A DNA stretch of 64,000 bases. It comes from Polyangiaceae bacterium (lineage in GTDB: Bacteria > Myxococcota_A > Polyangia > Polyangiales > Polyangiaceae). Positions within the stretch are counted from its first letter, which is position 1. The number at the start of each line of letters is the position of its first letter. The notes under the pieces were generated by a model. That model saw only the letters and a list, made by a program, of their open reading frames with translations. It did no database searches and was not told the DNA's origin. A program made the translations under genes and the position numbers. Of the stretch, positions 1-8,105 are shown piece by piece. The stretch spans positions 744,001 through 808,000 of the forward strand of contig JACKEA010000003.1 of NCBI GenBank assembly GCA_020633235.1. The letters run 5' to 3'.

Positions 1-247
1 ACAGGGCCCGAAGGTACCGTGTGGCGGCCCGGGCGAGCTCGAGCGCCAAGGCCTCGACCTCCGCCGTACCCTTCTGGGTGGAGCTCGTGATCGCGTCGAT
101 GTAACTGGCGATGGGCTCGAAGGCCCGTCCGTGCTCACTGGCCCGCGCGGCGATCAGCCCAGCGTTCTTGGCGGCCAGGGACACGGACTCGGCAGTGGCT
201 CCAACATGATGCAGGTCCGCGGCCACGATGGCTGATGGGTTCTTCAC
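1..247 (-). CDS. chemoreceptor-signalling-domain-like protein (partial, 3' end outside window)
   Basis: The reading frame runs off the left edge, so only about the first 82 residues are visible. It contains AAKNAGLIAARASEHGRAF followed by an alternating helical pattern. This resembles the hairpin tip of methyl-accepting chemotaxis proteins (family form: ALNAAIEAARAGEHGRGF), which docks CheA and CheW. No membrane segment is visible, so it may be a soluble receptor or a stand-alone signalling helix pair. I chose the GTG at 245-247 because a longer in-frame start has no better ribosome site. It lies just downstream of motB on the same strand, which fits a chemotaxis/flagellar role. The assignment is by pattern only. 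Confidence 0.5.
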   Translation of the reverse strand, partial: MKNPSAIVAADLHHVGATAESVSLAAKNAGLIAARASEHGRAFEPIASYIDAITSSTQKGTAEVEALALELARAATRYLRAL

Positions 248-363
248 TACAGTTCCACGCTTCGCTCTCCCCGAACACCGACGTCCCAACCCCGCAGATG
301 GACCACTCCAGTGTTACGGCAGCAGCGTCGGTTTCAACGGAGCGAGAGCGACCTTCCGCGCCC

Positions 364-1152
364 TCAGGGCCCCGCGTGGAACGGCAGGCGGAAGGCGCGG
401 CTCGTGTTTTCACGGATGGACTTCTTGGGCGGCGTCTCGAACAGGAACTCCACGCGGCGGTTCTTGGCGCGGTGCTCCGGTGTGTCGTTGTCGGCGATGG
501 GACGGCTGTCGGCATAGCCGGCAACTCGAACCCGCTTGCCGTCCACCTGGTAGTTGTCGACCAGGTTCCGCATCACGGAGATGGAGCGCGCGGTGGAGAG
601 CTCCCAGTTGGACGGGAAGCGTCCCTTGCTGATGGGCACGTTGTCCGTGTGACCGTCGACCGAGAGCTCGCCATTGAAGCGCTTGAACAGCTCCCCCACC
701 GTCTCCATGATCGGATTCGCGTCCGCCATGAGCTGGTCGGACCCGGTCTTGAACAGCACCACGTCCTTGATTCGCAGCACGATGCCCTTGGACGTACCCA
801 CCACCTCGATCTTGTCCGCCAGCCCCTTCTTCTTCACGTAGTCCGTGACCGCCGCGAGCTCGTCCTTGTCTTCGTCCCGGGTGGTCACGTCGATGTGCGG
901 CAGGCTCTGCACTTGCGAGAGCTCCACCGGGCTGGTGGTCAGACCTTCGAAGTCTCCGCGCACGTTGACCTGCACGCCGAAGGCTTCTTTCACGGAACCG
1001 AGGGCAACGCGGAAGTTTTGCACATCCATGTTGGCGAAAGAGAGCAACAGCACGAAGAACGTGAGCAGCAGTGTGGCCATATCGCTGAAGGTGGCCATCC
1101 ATGCTGGTGCGCCTTCTTCGACCTCCTCTTCTTCTTCCTGATCGAGATCCAT
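364..1152 (-). CDS. motB: flagellar stator protein MotB/PomB-like
   Basis: This is the peptidoglycan-anchored half of the flagellar stator, which couples ion flow to rotor torque. An acidic N-terminus leads into a single membrane helix (about residues 19-40) beginning WMATFSDMATLLLTFF, with the ion-binding aspartate at D24. The C-terminal half is an OmpA/MotB peptidoglycan-binding domain with DGHTDN and the NRRVEF signature. The sequence just after the helix (SFANMD, then EAFGVQ) looks more like Vibrio-type PomB than E. coli MotB, so Na+ coupling is possible but not proven. At 262 aa it is normal length. It starts 7 bases after motA, so the two are certainly co-transcribed. Confidence 0.93.
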   Translation of the reverse strand: MDLDQEEEEEVEEGAPAWMATFSDMATLLLTFFVLLLSFANMDVQNFRVALGSVKEAFGVQVNVRGDFEGLTTSPVELSQVQSLPHIDVTTRDEDKDELAAVTDYVKKKGLADKIEVVGTSKGIVLRIKDVVLFKTGSDQLMADANPIMETVGELFKRFNGELSVDGHTDNVPISKGRFPSNWELSTARSISVMRNLVDNYQVDGKRVRVAGYADSRPIADNDTPEHRAKNRRVEFLFETPPKKSIRENTSRAFRLPFHAGP

Positions 1153-1159
1153 GATTCGC

Positions 1160-1921
1160 TCACGCAGCGTCTTCTTGGCTGCGCTCCTTGGGAGACAATC
1201 GAGCTTCGAGCTTTTCCTTGATCACCGCGGCGTTGTGGCCCTTCACGATGGAGTCAATGCCCTCGATGATGACAGTCATGTTGGCGGACTCCTCCTGCGA
1301 CCGGCGCGCCAGCTTCTCTGCGATGGGGCCCGCGATCAGGAACGCCAGCAGCGCACCGTACATCGTAGTGAGCAGCGCCACCGCCATGGAGGGGCCGATG
1401 GACGACGGGTCGTTCAAGGTTCGGAGCATCTGCACCAGACCAATGAGCGTTCCGATCATGCCCATGGCCGGCGCCGTGGTGGCCGCGAACTTGAACAGCT
1501 TTTGACCGCGGTTGTGGCGCTGTTTCATGCTGACCATCTCCACCGTGAGCGTCTCGCGGATCTCTTCACGGGGGATGCCATCCACCGCCATGCGCAAGCC
1601 CTTGGCCAGGAACGCGTCGTCCACGGCTTCGTTCTCGAGCGCCAGGATGCCTTCTCGACGCGCGCGATTGGACAGCTCCAGGATCACCTGGATGGTCTTG
1701 GTGGCGTCACTCTGCTTTTGCAGGAAGGCGTTCTTCGCTACCTGAATCGCCCCGACCACGTGCTGCATCTTCTCCATGATCAACGTGGCCGCGACGGTCC
1801 CCCCCACCACGATCAGCGCGCTCGGGAGATCGATGAAGGCGCCGATCGATCCGTTCAACATGATCGAACCGATGATGAGGCCGAATCCGACGACGATTCC
1901 GATCAGCGTTCCAACGTCCAC
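1160..1921 (-). CDS. motA: flagellar stator protein MotA/PomA-like
   Basis: This is the four-helix ion-channel subunit of the flagellar stator. The N-terminus (TLIGIVVGFGLIIGS) and the APAMGMIGTLIGLVQML segment, followed by DDPSSIGPSMAVALLTT, are the diagnostic PomA/MotA motifs lining the ion path. The cytoplasmic loop carries the charged residues that contact FliG. At 253 aa it matches PomA-type proteins and is shorter than E. coli MotA (295 aa). The start is GTG, supported by a GAGGTGA ribosome site that overlaps the stop of the upstream HAD-isomerase gene. It therefore belongs to the same transcript as the sugar genes upstream and motB downstream. Confidence 0.93.
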   Translation of the reverse strand: MDVGTLIGIVVGFGLIIGSIMLNGSIGAFIDLPSALIVVGGTVAATLIMEKMQHVVGAIQVAKNAFLQKQSDATKTIQVILELSNRARREGILALENEAVDDAFLAKGLRMAVDGIPREEIRETLTVEMVSMKQRHNRGQKLFKFAATTAPAMGMIGTLIGLVQMLRTLNDPSSIGPSMAVALLTTMYGALLAFLIAGPIAEKLARRSQEESANMTVIIEGIDSIVKGHNAAVIKEKLEARLSPKERSQEDAA

Positions 1922-1930
1922 GGCATCACC

Positions 1931-3010
1931 TCACGCGGCGAAGTGCTCACCACAGAGCGACGCTTCCACGACCTCGCAGACCGCATGCCAAGCGAGGATG
2001 TGAAGCTCTTGAATTCGGGCCGTCCGCTCGCTGGGAGCCAAGAAGGCGATGTCCGCGAGCTCCGCCACGGCGCCGCCTCGGACGCCCGTGAACGAAAGCG
2101 TGAGCGCGCCTCGCTCCTTCGCGACTCGAAGTGCCCGCGCCACGTTCTCGCTGTTGCCACTGGTGCTGATCCCGCACACCACGTCCCCCGGGCGAGCGAA
2201 CGCTCGCACCTGCCGAGCGAAGATGTCCTCGAAGGCCCAGTCGTTGCCGACGGCGGTGAGAATGGAAGTGTCGGTGGACAGCGCCATTGCCGGCCACGGC
2301 TCGCGCTCGCGGGCGAAGCGTCCGACGATCTCCGCAGCTACGTGCTGGGAGTCCGCGGCGCTTCCGCCATTGCCACACAGGAGCAGCTTGTTTCCCTTGC
2401 GGAACGCCTGCACCAACGCGTGCGCCACGTCGGCGAGGAGCGGCAAGCTCTCTTGCCGGAAGCGGCGGTGCGCCTCCAGGCTCTCGTCCACGATGCGCGC
2501 CAGCTCGATGGTCCGTGCCGGCCCTTGCGCCGAGTCTTCCCGCAACGTGAGCACCAGATCCACTGCTTCCGCCACGGCGCCCGCACCTCCGCGCTGCGTG
2601 AGCACGCGGTGGGCGCGCGCTCTCGCCCGCGGTGAGGCGTCCGCTGGGGCCAGGCCCAGGCCCACGCAGCCGAAGGCCCGAGCGTCCCGGTCCGCGTCAC
2701 CCACGAAGCAGATCTGAGCAGGCTTGGCGTTCACGGTGTTGGCCAACGCGTGGATTGCTCCGTGCTTGTCCTTGGCGCCGGCGATCACGTGATCCGCGCC
2801 GATGCGCCGGGCAATGAGCTCGACCATGGGGCCTTCTTCACCCGTCACCAGCGCCACGCGCAGGCCTGCGCGTTTGGCCATGTGGATGGCGTCCAGGTCG
2901 CGGAAGGCGATCTCCTTCTGCTCGTTCCCGCCAGGGCTGATGCCGACGCGACCGTCGGTCAATACGCCGTCGATGTCCAACGCCAGCACGTCGATGTTGC
3001 TCACCAACAT
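1931..3010 (-). CDS. HAD phosphatase (KdsC-like) fused to GmhA-like SIS isomerase
   Basis: This is a two-domain fusion of 359 aa. Residues 1-155 form a KdsC/CMP-sugar-type HAD phosphatase: D12-I-D14-G-V-L-T-D nucleophile motif, T56 (motif II), K80/K82 and GDADRD at about 104-109. Residues 165-359 form a SIS domain of the GmhA (sedoheptulose-7-phosphate isomerase) type, with CGNGGSAADSQH and ISTSGNSENV. In a nonulosonate pathway the HAD part would remove the phosphate from the C9 sugar acid. The role of the isomerase part is unclear; it could supply a sugar phosphate precursor. The ATG has a GGAGG site 6 bases upstream and overlaps the SDR stop by 10 bases. These domains are normally separate proteins. 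Confidence 0.85.
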   Translation of the reverse strand: MLVSNIDVLALDIDGVLTDGRVGISPGGNEQKEIAFRDLDAIHMAKRAGLRVALVTGEEGPMVELIARRIGADHVIAGAKDKHGAIHALANTVNAKPAQICFVGDADRDARAFGCVGLGLAPADASPRARARAHRVLTQRGGAGAVAEAVDLVLTLREDSAQGPARTIELARIVDESLEAHRRFRQESLPLLADVAHALVQAFRKGNKLLLCGNGGSAADSQHVAAEIVGRFAREREPWPAMALSTDTSILTAVGNDWAFEDIFARQVRAFARPGDVVCGISTSGNSENVARALRVAKERGALTLSFTGVRGGAVAELADIAFLAPSERTARIQELHILAWHAVCEVVEASLCGEHFAA

Positions 3011-3870
3011 GTTCGTCCTCCATCGATCACCAGGTTCGAGCCGGTCATGTAGCTGGAAGCGTCCGAGAGCAGGAACACGAGGGCGGCCTTGTATTCGTCC
3101 GGCCTCGCCATGCGACCCATCGGTATCAGGTTCGTGAGCTTCTCGATGAAGTCCTCCGGCTGACCCGCGAACACGCCTCCCGGAGAGAGGGTGTTCACTC
3201 GAACGTCCGACTCCGCCCAGTACGTGGCGAGGTACTTGGTGAGCATCACCAAGCCGCCCTTGATCACCGAGTAAGTGACGGGCTTCTTGGGCTGCTCCGC
3301 CTCGGATGTACCTGCGCGCTCGTAGATCCGCTGATCCGGCGCGATGATCCCGAGGTCCGACGAGATGTTCACGATCACGCCGCCGCCGGTCTCGGCCATG
3401 TGGGTTCCGAACACCTGAGAGCAGAGAAACGCGCCCGAGAGTCCGACGTCCACCTCCAACCGGAAGCGCTCGAGAGACAACGTCTCCAGCCGCGAGGACG
3501 ACAGCCCGCCACCCTCCACCTTGGGGTTGAGCGCGGCGTTGTTCACCAAGCCGCTCACGCGGCCGTGGGTGCCGACGATCTCGCGGAGCGCACGCTCCAC
3601 CGAGATCTTGTTGGTCACGTCCATCTGGATGGCGCCCACGGTGCCGCCGGTCGCGTAGGCGATCTCCTCGGCGAGGCCGCGGGCTGCGTCTCCCCGCACG
3701 TCGGCGATCACCGGCACGCCACCCGCTTCCGCGATGGCCTCGGCATGCTGGCGACCCAAGAGGCCCGCTCCGCCGGTGACGACAACGACGTGGCCGCTCA
3801 GGTCGAAGCGATGAGTGACGGAGAAACGCGGCGGCTCCAGGGCCGTCTTCAAGCCGGATGTCGTGTCCAC
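3001..3870 (-). CDS. short-chain dehydrogenase/reductase (PtmA-like, sugar pathway)
   Basis: This is a classical SDR of 289 aa. The nucleotide site is TGGAGLLG at residues 32-39, the catalytic serine lies in VNISSDLG (about 169) and the catalytic pair is Y200-SVI-K204. It ends with a typical GSNLVIDGG tail. The GTG at 3868-3870 is chosen because AAGAGGAGG lies just upstream; this gives a 22-base overlap with the preceding cytidylyltransferase gene. A much longer in-frame start would sit deep inside that gene and is unlikely. SDRs named PtmA accompany the CMP-legionaminate synthetase PtmB in Campylobacter flagellin glycosylation loci, and the gene order here recalls that. The substrate is not known. 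Confidence 0.82.
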   Translation of the reverse strand: MDTTSGLKTALEPPRFSVTHRFDLSGHVVVVTGGAGLLGRQHAEAIAEAGGVPVIADVRGDAARGLAEEIAYATGGTVGAIQMDVTNKISVERALREIVGTHGRVSGLVNNAALNPKVEGGGLSSSRLETLSLERFRLEVDVGLSGAFLCSQVFGTHMAETGGGVIVNISSDLGIIAPDQRIYERAGTSEAEQPKKPVTYSVIKGGLVMLTKYLATYWAESDVRVNTLSPGGVFAGQPEDFIEKLTNLIPMGRMARPDEYKAALVFLLSDASSYMTGSNLVIDGGRTCW

Positions 3871-4604
3871 GACGCCTCCTCTTGGATCTCGCCGCGCAGC
3901 ATGCGCTCCACGGCGGACGTCAATGCCGGGATCTGATCGGGGTAATCGAGCTCGACCACCGGCTCGTTCACGACGAAGGGCAAAACGACATCGCCCACCA
4001 TCGACGCTTTTTCCAGCACCGTCCGCGCGCGAACGATGTCCACGTATCCGTTCTGCCAGTACGCCGGCGGCAGCTTCTGCCGCGGCATCGAGTGCGCCTC
4101 GCGCACCCCGGGGATCTCGAGCACGGGCTTCAGAAGACCGCTCTCGATCTTCCACATCTTGTAGGGGGTCTGCTCCGCGAGGCCCACGGACCGCAGCGAA
4201 TCCGCGGCCGGGTTTTCTTGCATCGCCTCGATGGCGTCGTCGATCTTGCGAACGTCCCGCACGGGACCGGTGGGCCGGAGATGCACCACCAAGTCCGGCG
4301 TATAGGCTTCGACGTCGCGGAGCCAGGTCAGTGCGTGCCGGAACACGTCGAGATCCGTCGCGGTGTCCGTGGCGAGCTGGGGCGGGCGCAAGAAGGGCAC
4401 TTCTGCTCCCGCGTGGCTCGCGATCTCCGCAATCTCCTCGTCGTCGGTGGAGACGATGGTTCGGGTCACGTAGGCGGACTGCAGCGCCTGGTCGATGGAA
4501 TAGGCGATCAACGGGCGCCCGGCGATGGGCAGGACGTTCTTGCGCGGCACGCTCTTCGACCCGCCGCGGGCCGGGATCAGTGCGAGCACACTACGGGCAT
4601 TCAT
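3849..4604 (-). CDS. CMP-nonulosonate cytidylyltransferase (NeuA/PtmB-like)
   Basis: The enzyme activates a C9 sugar acid with CTP to give the CMP-sugar donor used for glycan transfer. The signature IPARGGSKSVPRKN near residues 10-23 is the CTP-binding P-loop of CMP-NeuAc, legionaminate and pseudaminate synthetases, and LRPTGPVR follows in the substrate-binding part. Two starts are possible, GTG at 4607 and ATG at 4604. An AAGGAG site lies 5 bases before the ATG but only 2 before the GTG, so the ATG is preferred (251 aa). It overlaps the oxidoreductase stop (TGATG), implying coupled translation. The exact sugar cannot be read from sequence alone. Confidence 0.88.
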   Translation of the reverse strand: MNARSVLALIPARGGSKSVPRKNVLPIAGRPLIAYSIDQALQSAYVTRTIVSTDDEEIAEIASHAGAEVPFLRPPQLATDTATDLDVFRHALTWLRDVEAYTPDLVVHLRPTGPVRDVRKIDDAIEAMQENPAADSLRSVGLAEQTPYKMWKIESGLLKPVLEIPGVREAHSMPRQKLPPAYWQNGYVDIVRARTVLEKASMVGDVVLPFVVNEPVVELDYPDQIPALTSAVERMLRGEIQEEASWTRHPA

Positions 4605-5656
4605 CACAGCTCCTTGGGAACGGCAGGCTTGCCGCTGGCTTGAGATGCGCGAAGCGCGAGGGCGATGCGCAGGCTGGCCACACCCTCGTCCAACGAGACG
4701 CCGGCCGGCCGTCGGGTTCGAACCGCCGTCAAGAACTCGGACAGCTCGTCCAAGAACAGCTGATTCCGCGGGTGGGCGGAGTCGTCATGCTTCTCGACGA
4801 CGTTTCCGTCGGTTCCCCACAATGTCAGGGTGCCGTCGTCCAGCCGCCAGTCGATGCGGCCGCGGTCGCCGGCGAAGCTCGCACCCCGACGCTTGGGTCG
4901 CGAAAGGTAGTCTTGATGCAGGGCGATGGGCAGCGGCCGGCCGTCGGCGCGGGTGTTCTCCAAGATGGAGACGGCAACGTCTTCCACGTCGATGTCCAGG
5001 GAGCCGTAGCGCCCGCCGACGGAAAACACCCGCCGGGGCATCCCGAACAGCGCGAGCGCCAGGTCGATCTCGTGGATCTGGGTCAGGGTGACCCCGCCTC
5101 CCTGGTCGGCGCGGGACGCATACATCCGCCGATAGTCCTCGTAGGGATGAAACCCCGGCAGGTACTCCCCCACCTCGAAGCGCGCGGCGAACAGCGATCC
5201 GACGCGGCCCTTGTCGAGCCAGGAGCGGAGCCGCGAAAACCCCGGGTGCTTGCGGAGCTGATAGCCGACGCTGACCATCAAACCCTTGTCACGAGCGATC
5301 CGAGACAGCTCCCCGAGGCCCGTCAGGTCGTGGGAAACGGGCTTCTCCAGGAACAGATCGCAGCCCGCTCGGGCGGCCTCCAGGGCGACGCCCACGTGCA
5401 AGCTGGTGGGGTTCGCGACGATGGCGAAGTTCGGCTTTTCGGCGAGCGCGCGGGACAGCTCGCCAAAGGCGCGGATGCCGTAGCGCTGTTCCAGCTCCGC
5501 GTCCGGAGTCACGGTCAGCGCGTCGCTCAGCACTGCGGACTCCTTGCGCACACGGTAGGCAACGAGATCGACGTCGTCGCCCATCAGCTGGCGGAGGTTG
5601 CGCACGTGGCGCTGCCCCACCCCGCCGAGCCCCACCATCAGCGCGCGAAGCCTCAT
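4604..5656 (-). CDS. Gfo/Idh/MocA-family sugar oxidoreductase
   Basis: This is an NAD(P)-dependent oxidoreductase of the Gfo/Idh/MocA family (350 aa). The N-terminal Rossmann motif GLGGVG sits at residues 9-14, and the family-defining EKPV at about 103-106 carries the catalytic lysine. The C-terminal alpha/beta domain has GGGVTLTQIHEID, which corresponds to the conserved GGG...D...H substrate region. GGGAGG lies 4-5 bases before the ATG, which overlaps the isomerase stop by 4 bases. In flagellin and LPS sugar clusters such enzymes oxidise or reduce nucleotide sugars or sugar acids. Here it lies between the synthase and the cytidylyltransferase, suggesting a step in modifying the nine-carbon sugar. 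Confidence 0.85.
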   Translation of the reverse strand: MRLRALMVGLGGVGQRHVRNLRQLMGDDVDLVAYRVRKESAVLSDALTVTPDAELEQRYGIRAFGELSRALAEKPNFAIVANPTSLHVGVALEAARAGCDLFLEKPVSHDLTGLGELSRIARDKGLMVSVGYQLRKHPGFSRLRSWLDKGRVGSLFAARFEVGEYLPGFHPYEDYRRMYASRADQGGGVTLTQIHEIDLALALFGMPRRVFSVGGRYGSLDIDVEDVAVSILENTRADGRPLPIALHQDYLSRPKRRGASFAGDRGRIDWRLDDGTLTLWGTDGNVVEKHDDSAHPRNQLFLDELSEFLTAVRTRRPAGVSLDEGVASLRIALALRASQASGKPAVPKEL

Positions 5657-6504
5657 GCCGCCTCCCGGTTGGCCCGGCCGAGCTCGAGGCGCACGTAGTT
5701 GATGGCGCGCAGGGCGTCGAAGCGCGGCTCGCGATCGAAGTAGTGCTGGAGCACGAAGTCGCCGCCGAAGTGCGCGCGAGCCAGCACGTCGAAGAACCCG
5801 GAGAAGTTCGCCGAGCCCTTGCCCAACGGCACGCTTCCGCCGCCCACCACGCGATCCTTGACGTGGACGGCCTCGAGCATGGGCAGCAACGGAAGGACGT
5901 CACTCGCGATGTCGACGTTCTGAGCGGCGGAGTTTCCCGTGTCGTAGTACGCCCGCACTCGCGGGTGACCGAAGCTCCGTACGAAGCTCGCGTACTCGGC
6001 ACCCGGGATCTCCATCTCCAGGCCCAGCACCACGCCCATCGCGTCCGCCATCGGCAGACAGGCGCGTACCGCGTCGCGCACCGCCGCGCGCTTGTCTTCG
6101 GTGTCCGGAGCGGCCTCTTCCAGGAGCGGGAGCAGGATGCGGCGAGCGCCGATCTCCGCGGCCCAGCCGATGAGCATCTCCAGTCTGCGAGCGTTGTCGC
6201 GACGCTTGACCACGTTCGGCTGCGACAGCTGGTGCACCATGAAGTAGTCCGCGCACACGCTGCGAACCGCGATGCCGGTGCGAGCTTGAGTCTCCCGGAT
6301 TGCCAGACGCCCGGTCGACGAGCAGATGGGGTTTTCGTCCGCGCGCTCTGCCTCGTAGATCCACTCCACGGCGTCGAGCGCCAGATCGCTCGCGAGCGAG
6401 AGCTCCTCGCGCCAGCTCGCGTGGGGGAACGCCTGCAGCCTATCGGGAGGTCGCGGAGACAACCGACCTTGCATCACGCCGAGACGGAAGCCAGATGGGA
6501 TCAT
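5653..6504 (-). CDS. sugar phosphate isomerase/epimerase (xylose isomerase-like TIM barrel)
   Basis: This is an AP-endonuclease-2/xylose-isomerase-type TIM barrel of 283 aa. Likely metal ligands occur in order along the barrel: Glu in LGLEMEIPGAEY, Asp in YYDTGNS and His in VHVKDR. The N-terminus FRLGVMQGRLSPRP is typical of sugar epimerase members found in surface-glycan clusters. I prefer the ATG at 6502-6504; a TTG 15 bases upstream would overlap the neuB-like stop but has no ribosome site. It overlaps the next gene by 4 bases. It probably interconverts a ketose or hexose precursor of the nonulosonate; the substrate is not determinable. Confidence 0.8.
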   Translation of the reverse strand: MIPSGFRLGVMQGRLSPRPPDRLQAFPHASWREELSLASDLALDAVEWIYEAERADENPICSSTGRLAIRETQARTGIAVRSVCADYFMVHQLSQPNVVKRRDNARRLEMLIGWAAEIGARRILLPLLEEAAPDTEDKRAAVRDAVRACLPMADAMGVVLGLEMEIPGAEYASFVRSFGHPRVRAYYDTGNSAAQNVDIASDVLPLLPMLEAVHVKDRVVGGGSVPLGKGSANFSGFFDVLARAHFGGDFVLQHYFDREPRFDALRAINYVRLELGRANREAA

Positions 6505-6515
6505 GACGGCCTCTC

Positions 6516-7382
6516 TCAACCCACCCGGCGGAGCTTCTTCATCACGGGGACCTCGTCTGCCGTGATGCGCTTTTCTCCGTCGCCGAGGGCAATCTGGATG
6601 GTGCGAATGTCACGCACGAGCTTCATCAAGCCTTGAGGCTCGACGCTGGCGGCCTGATCGGAGCCCCACATGGCCCGGTCCAGGGTGATGTGGCGCTCCA
6701 CCATGCACGCGCCCAAGGCGACGGCGGCGAAGCTCGCGGCCAAACCCACCTCGTGCCCGGAGTAGCCCACCGGCACGCCGTAGCGCTCGCGGAGCTTCGG
6801 GATCATCGCCAGGTTCAGGTCCGCCACCTTCGCGGGGTACGCGCTGGTGGTGTGCAAGATCACCAGGTCGTCCGTTCCCAGCACGTCCACGGCGTGGTCG
6901 ACCTGCTCCAGGGTGCTCATGCCCGTAGAAAGGATGATGGGACGGCCCATCCGTCGGTGATGCCGAAGGAGCGCGTCGTCCGTCAGCGACGCCGAGGCGA
7001 GCTTGTAGGCGGGAGGCTGGAACTGCTCGATGAAGTCCACGCTGGCTTCGTCCCAACACGAGGCGAACCACTGGATGTTCTTGTCGGCGCAGTACGTGCT
7101 GATGTGATGGTAGGCGTCGGCGTCGAGCTCGAGCCCGCGCTTGAGATCTCCGTTGCTGGCGCCGAACGGATTGTCGCGGGGCCGCGCCAGCTCTTCGGCG
7201 GAATACACCACCTCCACGGTCCGTTTCTGGAACTTCACGGCCTGGCAGCCGGCGATGGAAGCCACGTCGACGAGCTTCTTGGCGAGGTTGAGATCGCCGT
7301 TGTGGTTGATGCCGATCTCGCCAACGACGTAACAGGGAGCGTCGTCGCCCACGGGCAGGTTGCCAATCATCACTCGCGCCAT
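6516..7382 (-). CDS. NeuB-family nonulosonate synthase, lacking the SAF domain
   Basis: The NeuB family condenses phosphoenolpyruvate with a hexosamine or hexose to form sialic-type acids. GEIGINHNGDLNLAKKL near the N-terminus carries the catalytic Glu and metal site. FQKRTVEVVYS, STGMSTLEQV, HTTSAYPAK, GYSGHEVGL and VERHITLDRAMWGSDQ are all family motifs, so the barrel looks intact. The protein is only 288 aa and stops at the end of the barrel; sialate, legionaminate and pseudaminate synthases usually have about 340-350 aa with a C-terminal SAF (antifreeze-like) domain. AGGAGG lies 6 bases before the ATG, a strong start. It is downstream of the methyltransferase in the same run. Confidence 0.87.
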   Translation of the reverse strand: MARVMIGNLPVGDDAPCYVVGEIGINHNGDLNLAKKLVDVASIAGCQAVKFQKRTVEVVYSAEELARPRDNPFGASNGDLKRGLELDADAYHHISTYCADKNIQWFASCWDEASVDFIEQFQPPAYKLASASLTDDALLRHHRRMGRPIILSTGMSTLEQVDHAVDVLGTDDLVILHTTSAYPAKVADLNLAMIPKLRERYGVPVGYSGHEVGLAASFAAVALGACMVERHITLDRAMWGSDQAASVEPQGLMKLVRDIRTIQIALGDGEKRITADEVPVMKKLRRVG

Positions 7383-7424
7383 TCCGGACCTCCTGGTGCC
7401 CGGAGTCAGTGCAAGTGGCGTGCC

Positions 7425-8105
7425 CTACCTCTTGGTCGCTACCACGAGCAGCATGCGCTCCTTGGAGAAGCGCACCAGCTTGCTCGTCTTCATGCGATCG
7501 GGAAGCAAGGTGGCAATGTCCGCCACGAAACCGAGATAGGGCCGTTTCCACAGGAACGGCAGCTGCCGGAAGCGCTCCGCGTGCACGATGGCGAAGCCAT
7601 GACTGGTGACGCACTCCGAGAGGCCGTTCAGGGTGAACGGACGAACGTGGGTCCAATCGTCATAGAAGTGACGCCACTGCGACCGCCAATCTGGCACCAT
7701 GCTCACCAGCCGGCCGCCCGGCACCAGCACACGGCGGCACTCGTCGAGGACCCGCGTCACGTCCGTCACGTGCTCGAGCACGCTCTTGTTGAACACGACC
7801 TCGAAGCTGTCGTCGGCGAAGGGCAATCCGTCCCGCTCGAAGTCCGCGACCTTCACCGGTTCCACGAAGCGACGGTCCTGAGGCAGGGCGCGATCCACGC
7901 CCATGACCTCGAATCCCAAGGTGCGGAATCCATGTAGGAATTCGCCGCGCCCCGAGCCCAGATCCAGGAGCCGCCCGCGACTGGGCAGGTGGTGCTCACC
8001 GAGGTAGGCGCACAGCGCGTCGGGGTAGCTGGTGTAGGGGCGCGCCTGTGCGGAATAGCGCACGTCCAGGTAGCGCCCGAGGGCGTCGCTCACCCGAGGT
8101 TCCAT
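7425..8105 (-). CDS. class I SAM-dependent methyltransferase
   Basis: This is a 226 aa methyltransferase of the Methyltransf_11/25 type. The SAM motif is LLDLGSGRGEF (about residues 45-56), followed by VMGVDRAL (post-I acidic residue) and SFEVVFNKSVLEHV (motif II). Its start overlaps the end of the muramidase gene by 16 bases and an AGGA site precedes it. In glycan clusters such enzymes often O- or N-methylate a sugar, so methylation of the nonulosonate or flagellin is a plausible role. Nothing in the sequence fixes the substrate. Confidence 0.78.
   Translation of the reverse strand: MEPRVSDALGRYLDVRYSAQARPYTSYPDALCAYLGEHHLPSRGRLLDLGSGRGEFLHGFRTLGFEVMGVDRALPQDRRFVEPVKVADFERDGLPFADDSFEVVFNKSVLEHVTDVTRVLDECRRVLVPGGRLVSMVPDWRSQWRHFYDDWTHVRPFTLNGLSECVTSHGFAIVHAERFRQLPFLWKRPYLGFVADIATLLPDRMKTSKLVRFSKERMLLVVATKR

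Noticed and set aside
3871..4155. Longer N-terminus for the SDR gene
   Set aside because: It would run antiparallel to nothing useful and overlap the cytidylyltransferase gene in another frame; a good GTG with ribosome site begins the family domain at 3870.
4700..4730. GGGTTCGAACC sequence like a tRNA T-arm
   Set aside because: It lies inside the oxidoreductase gene with no acceptor or anticodon stem around it.
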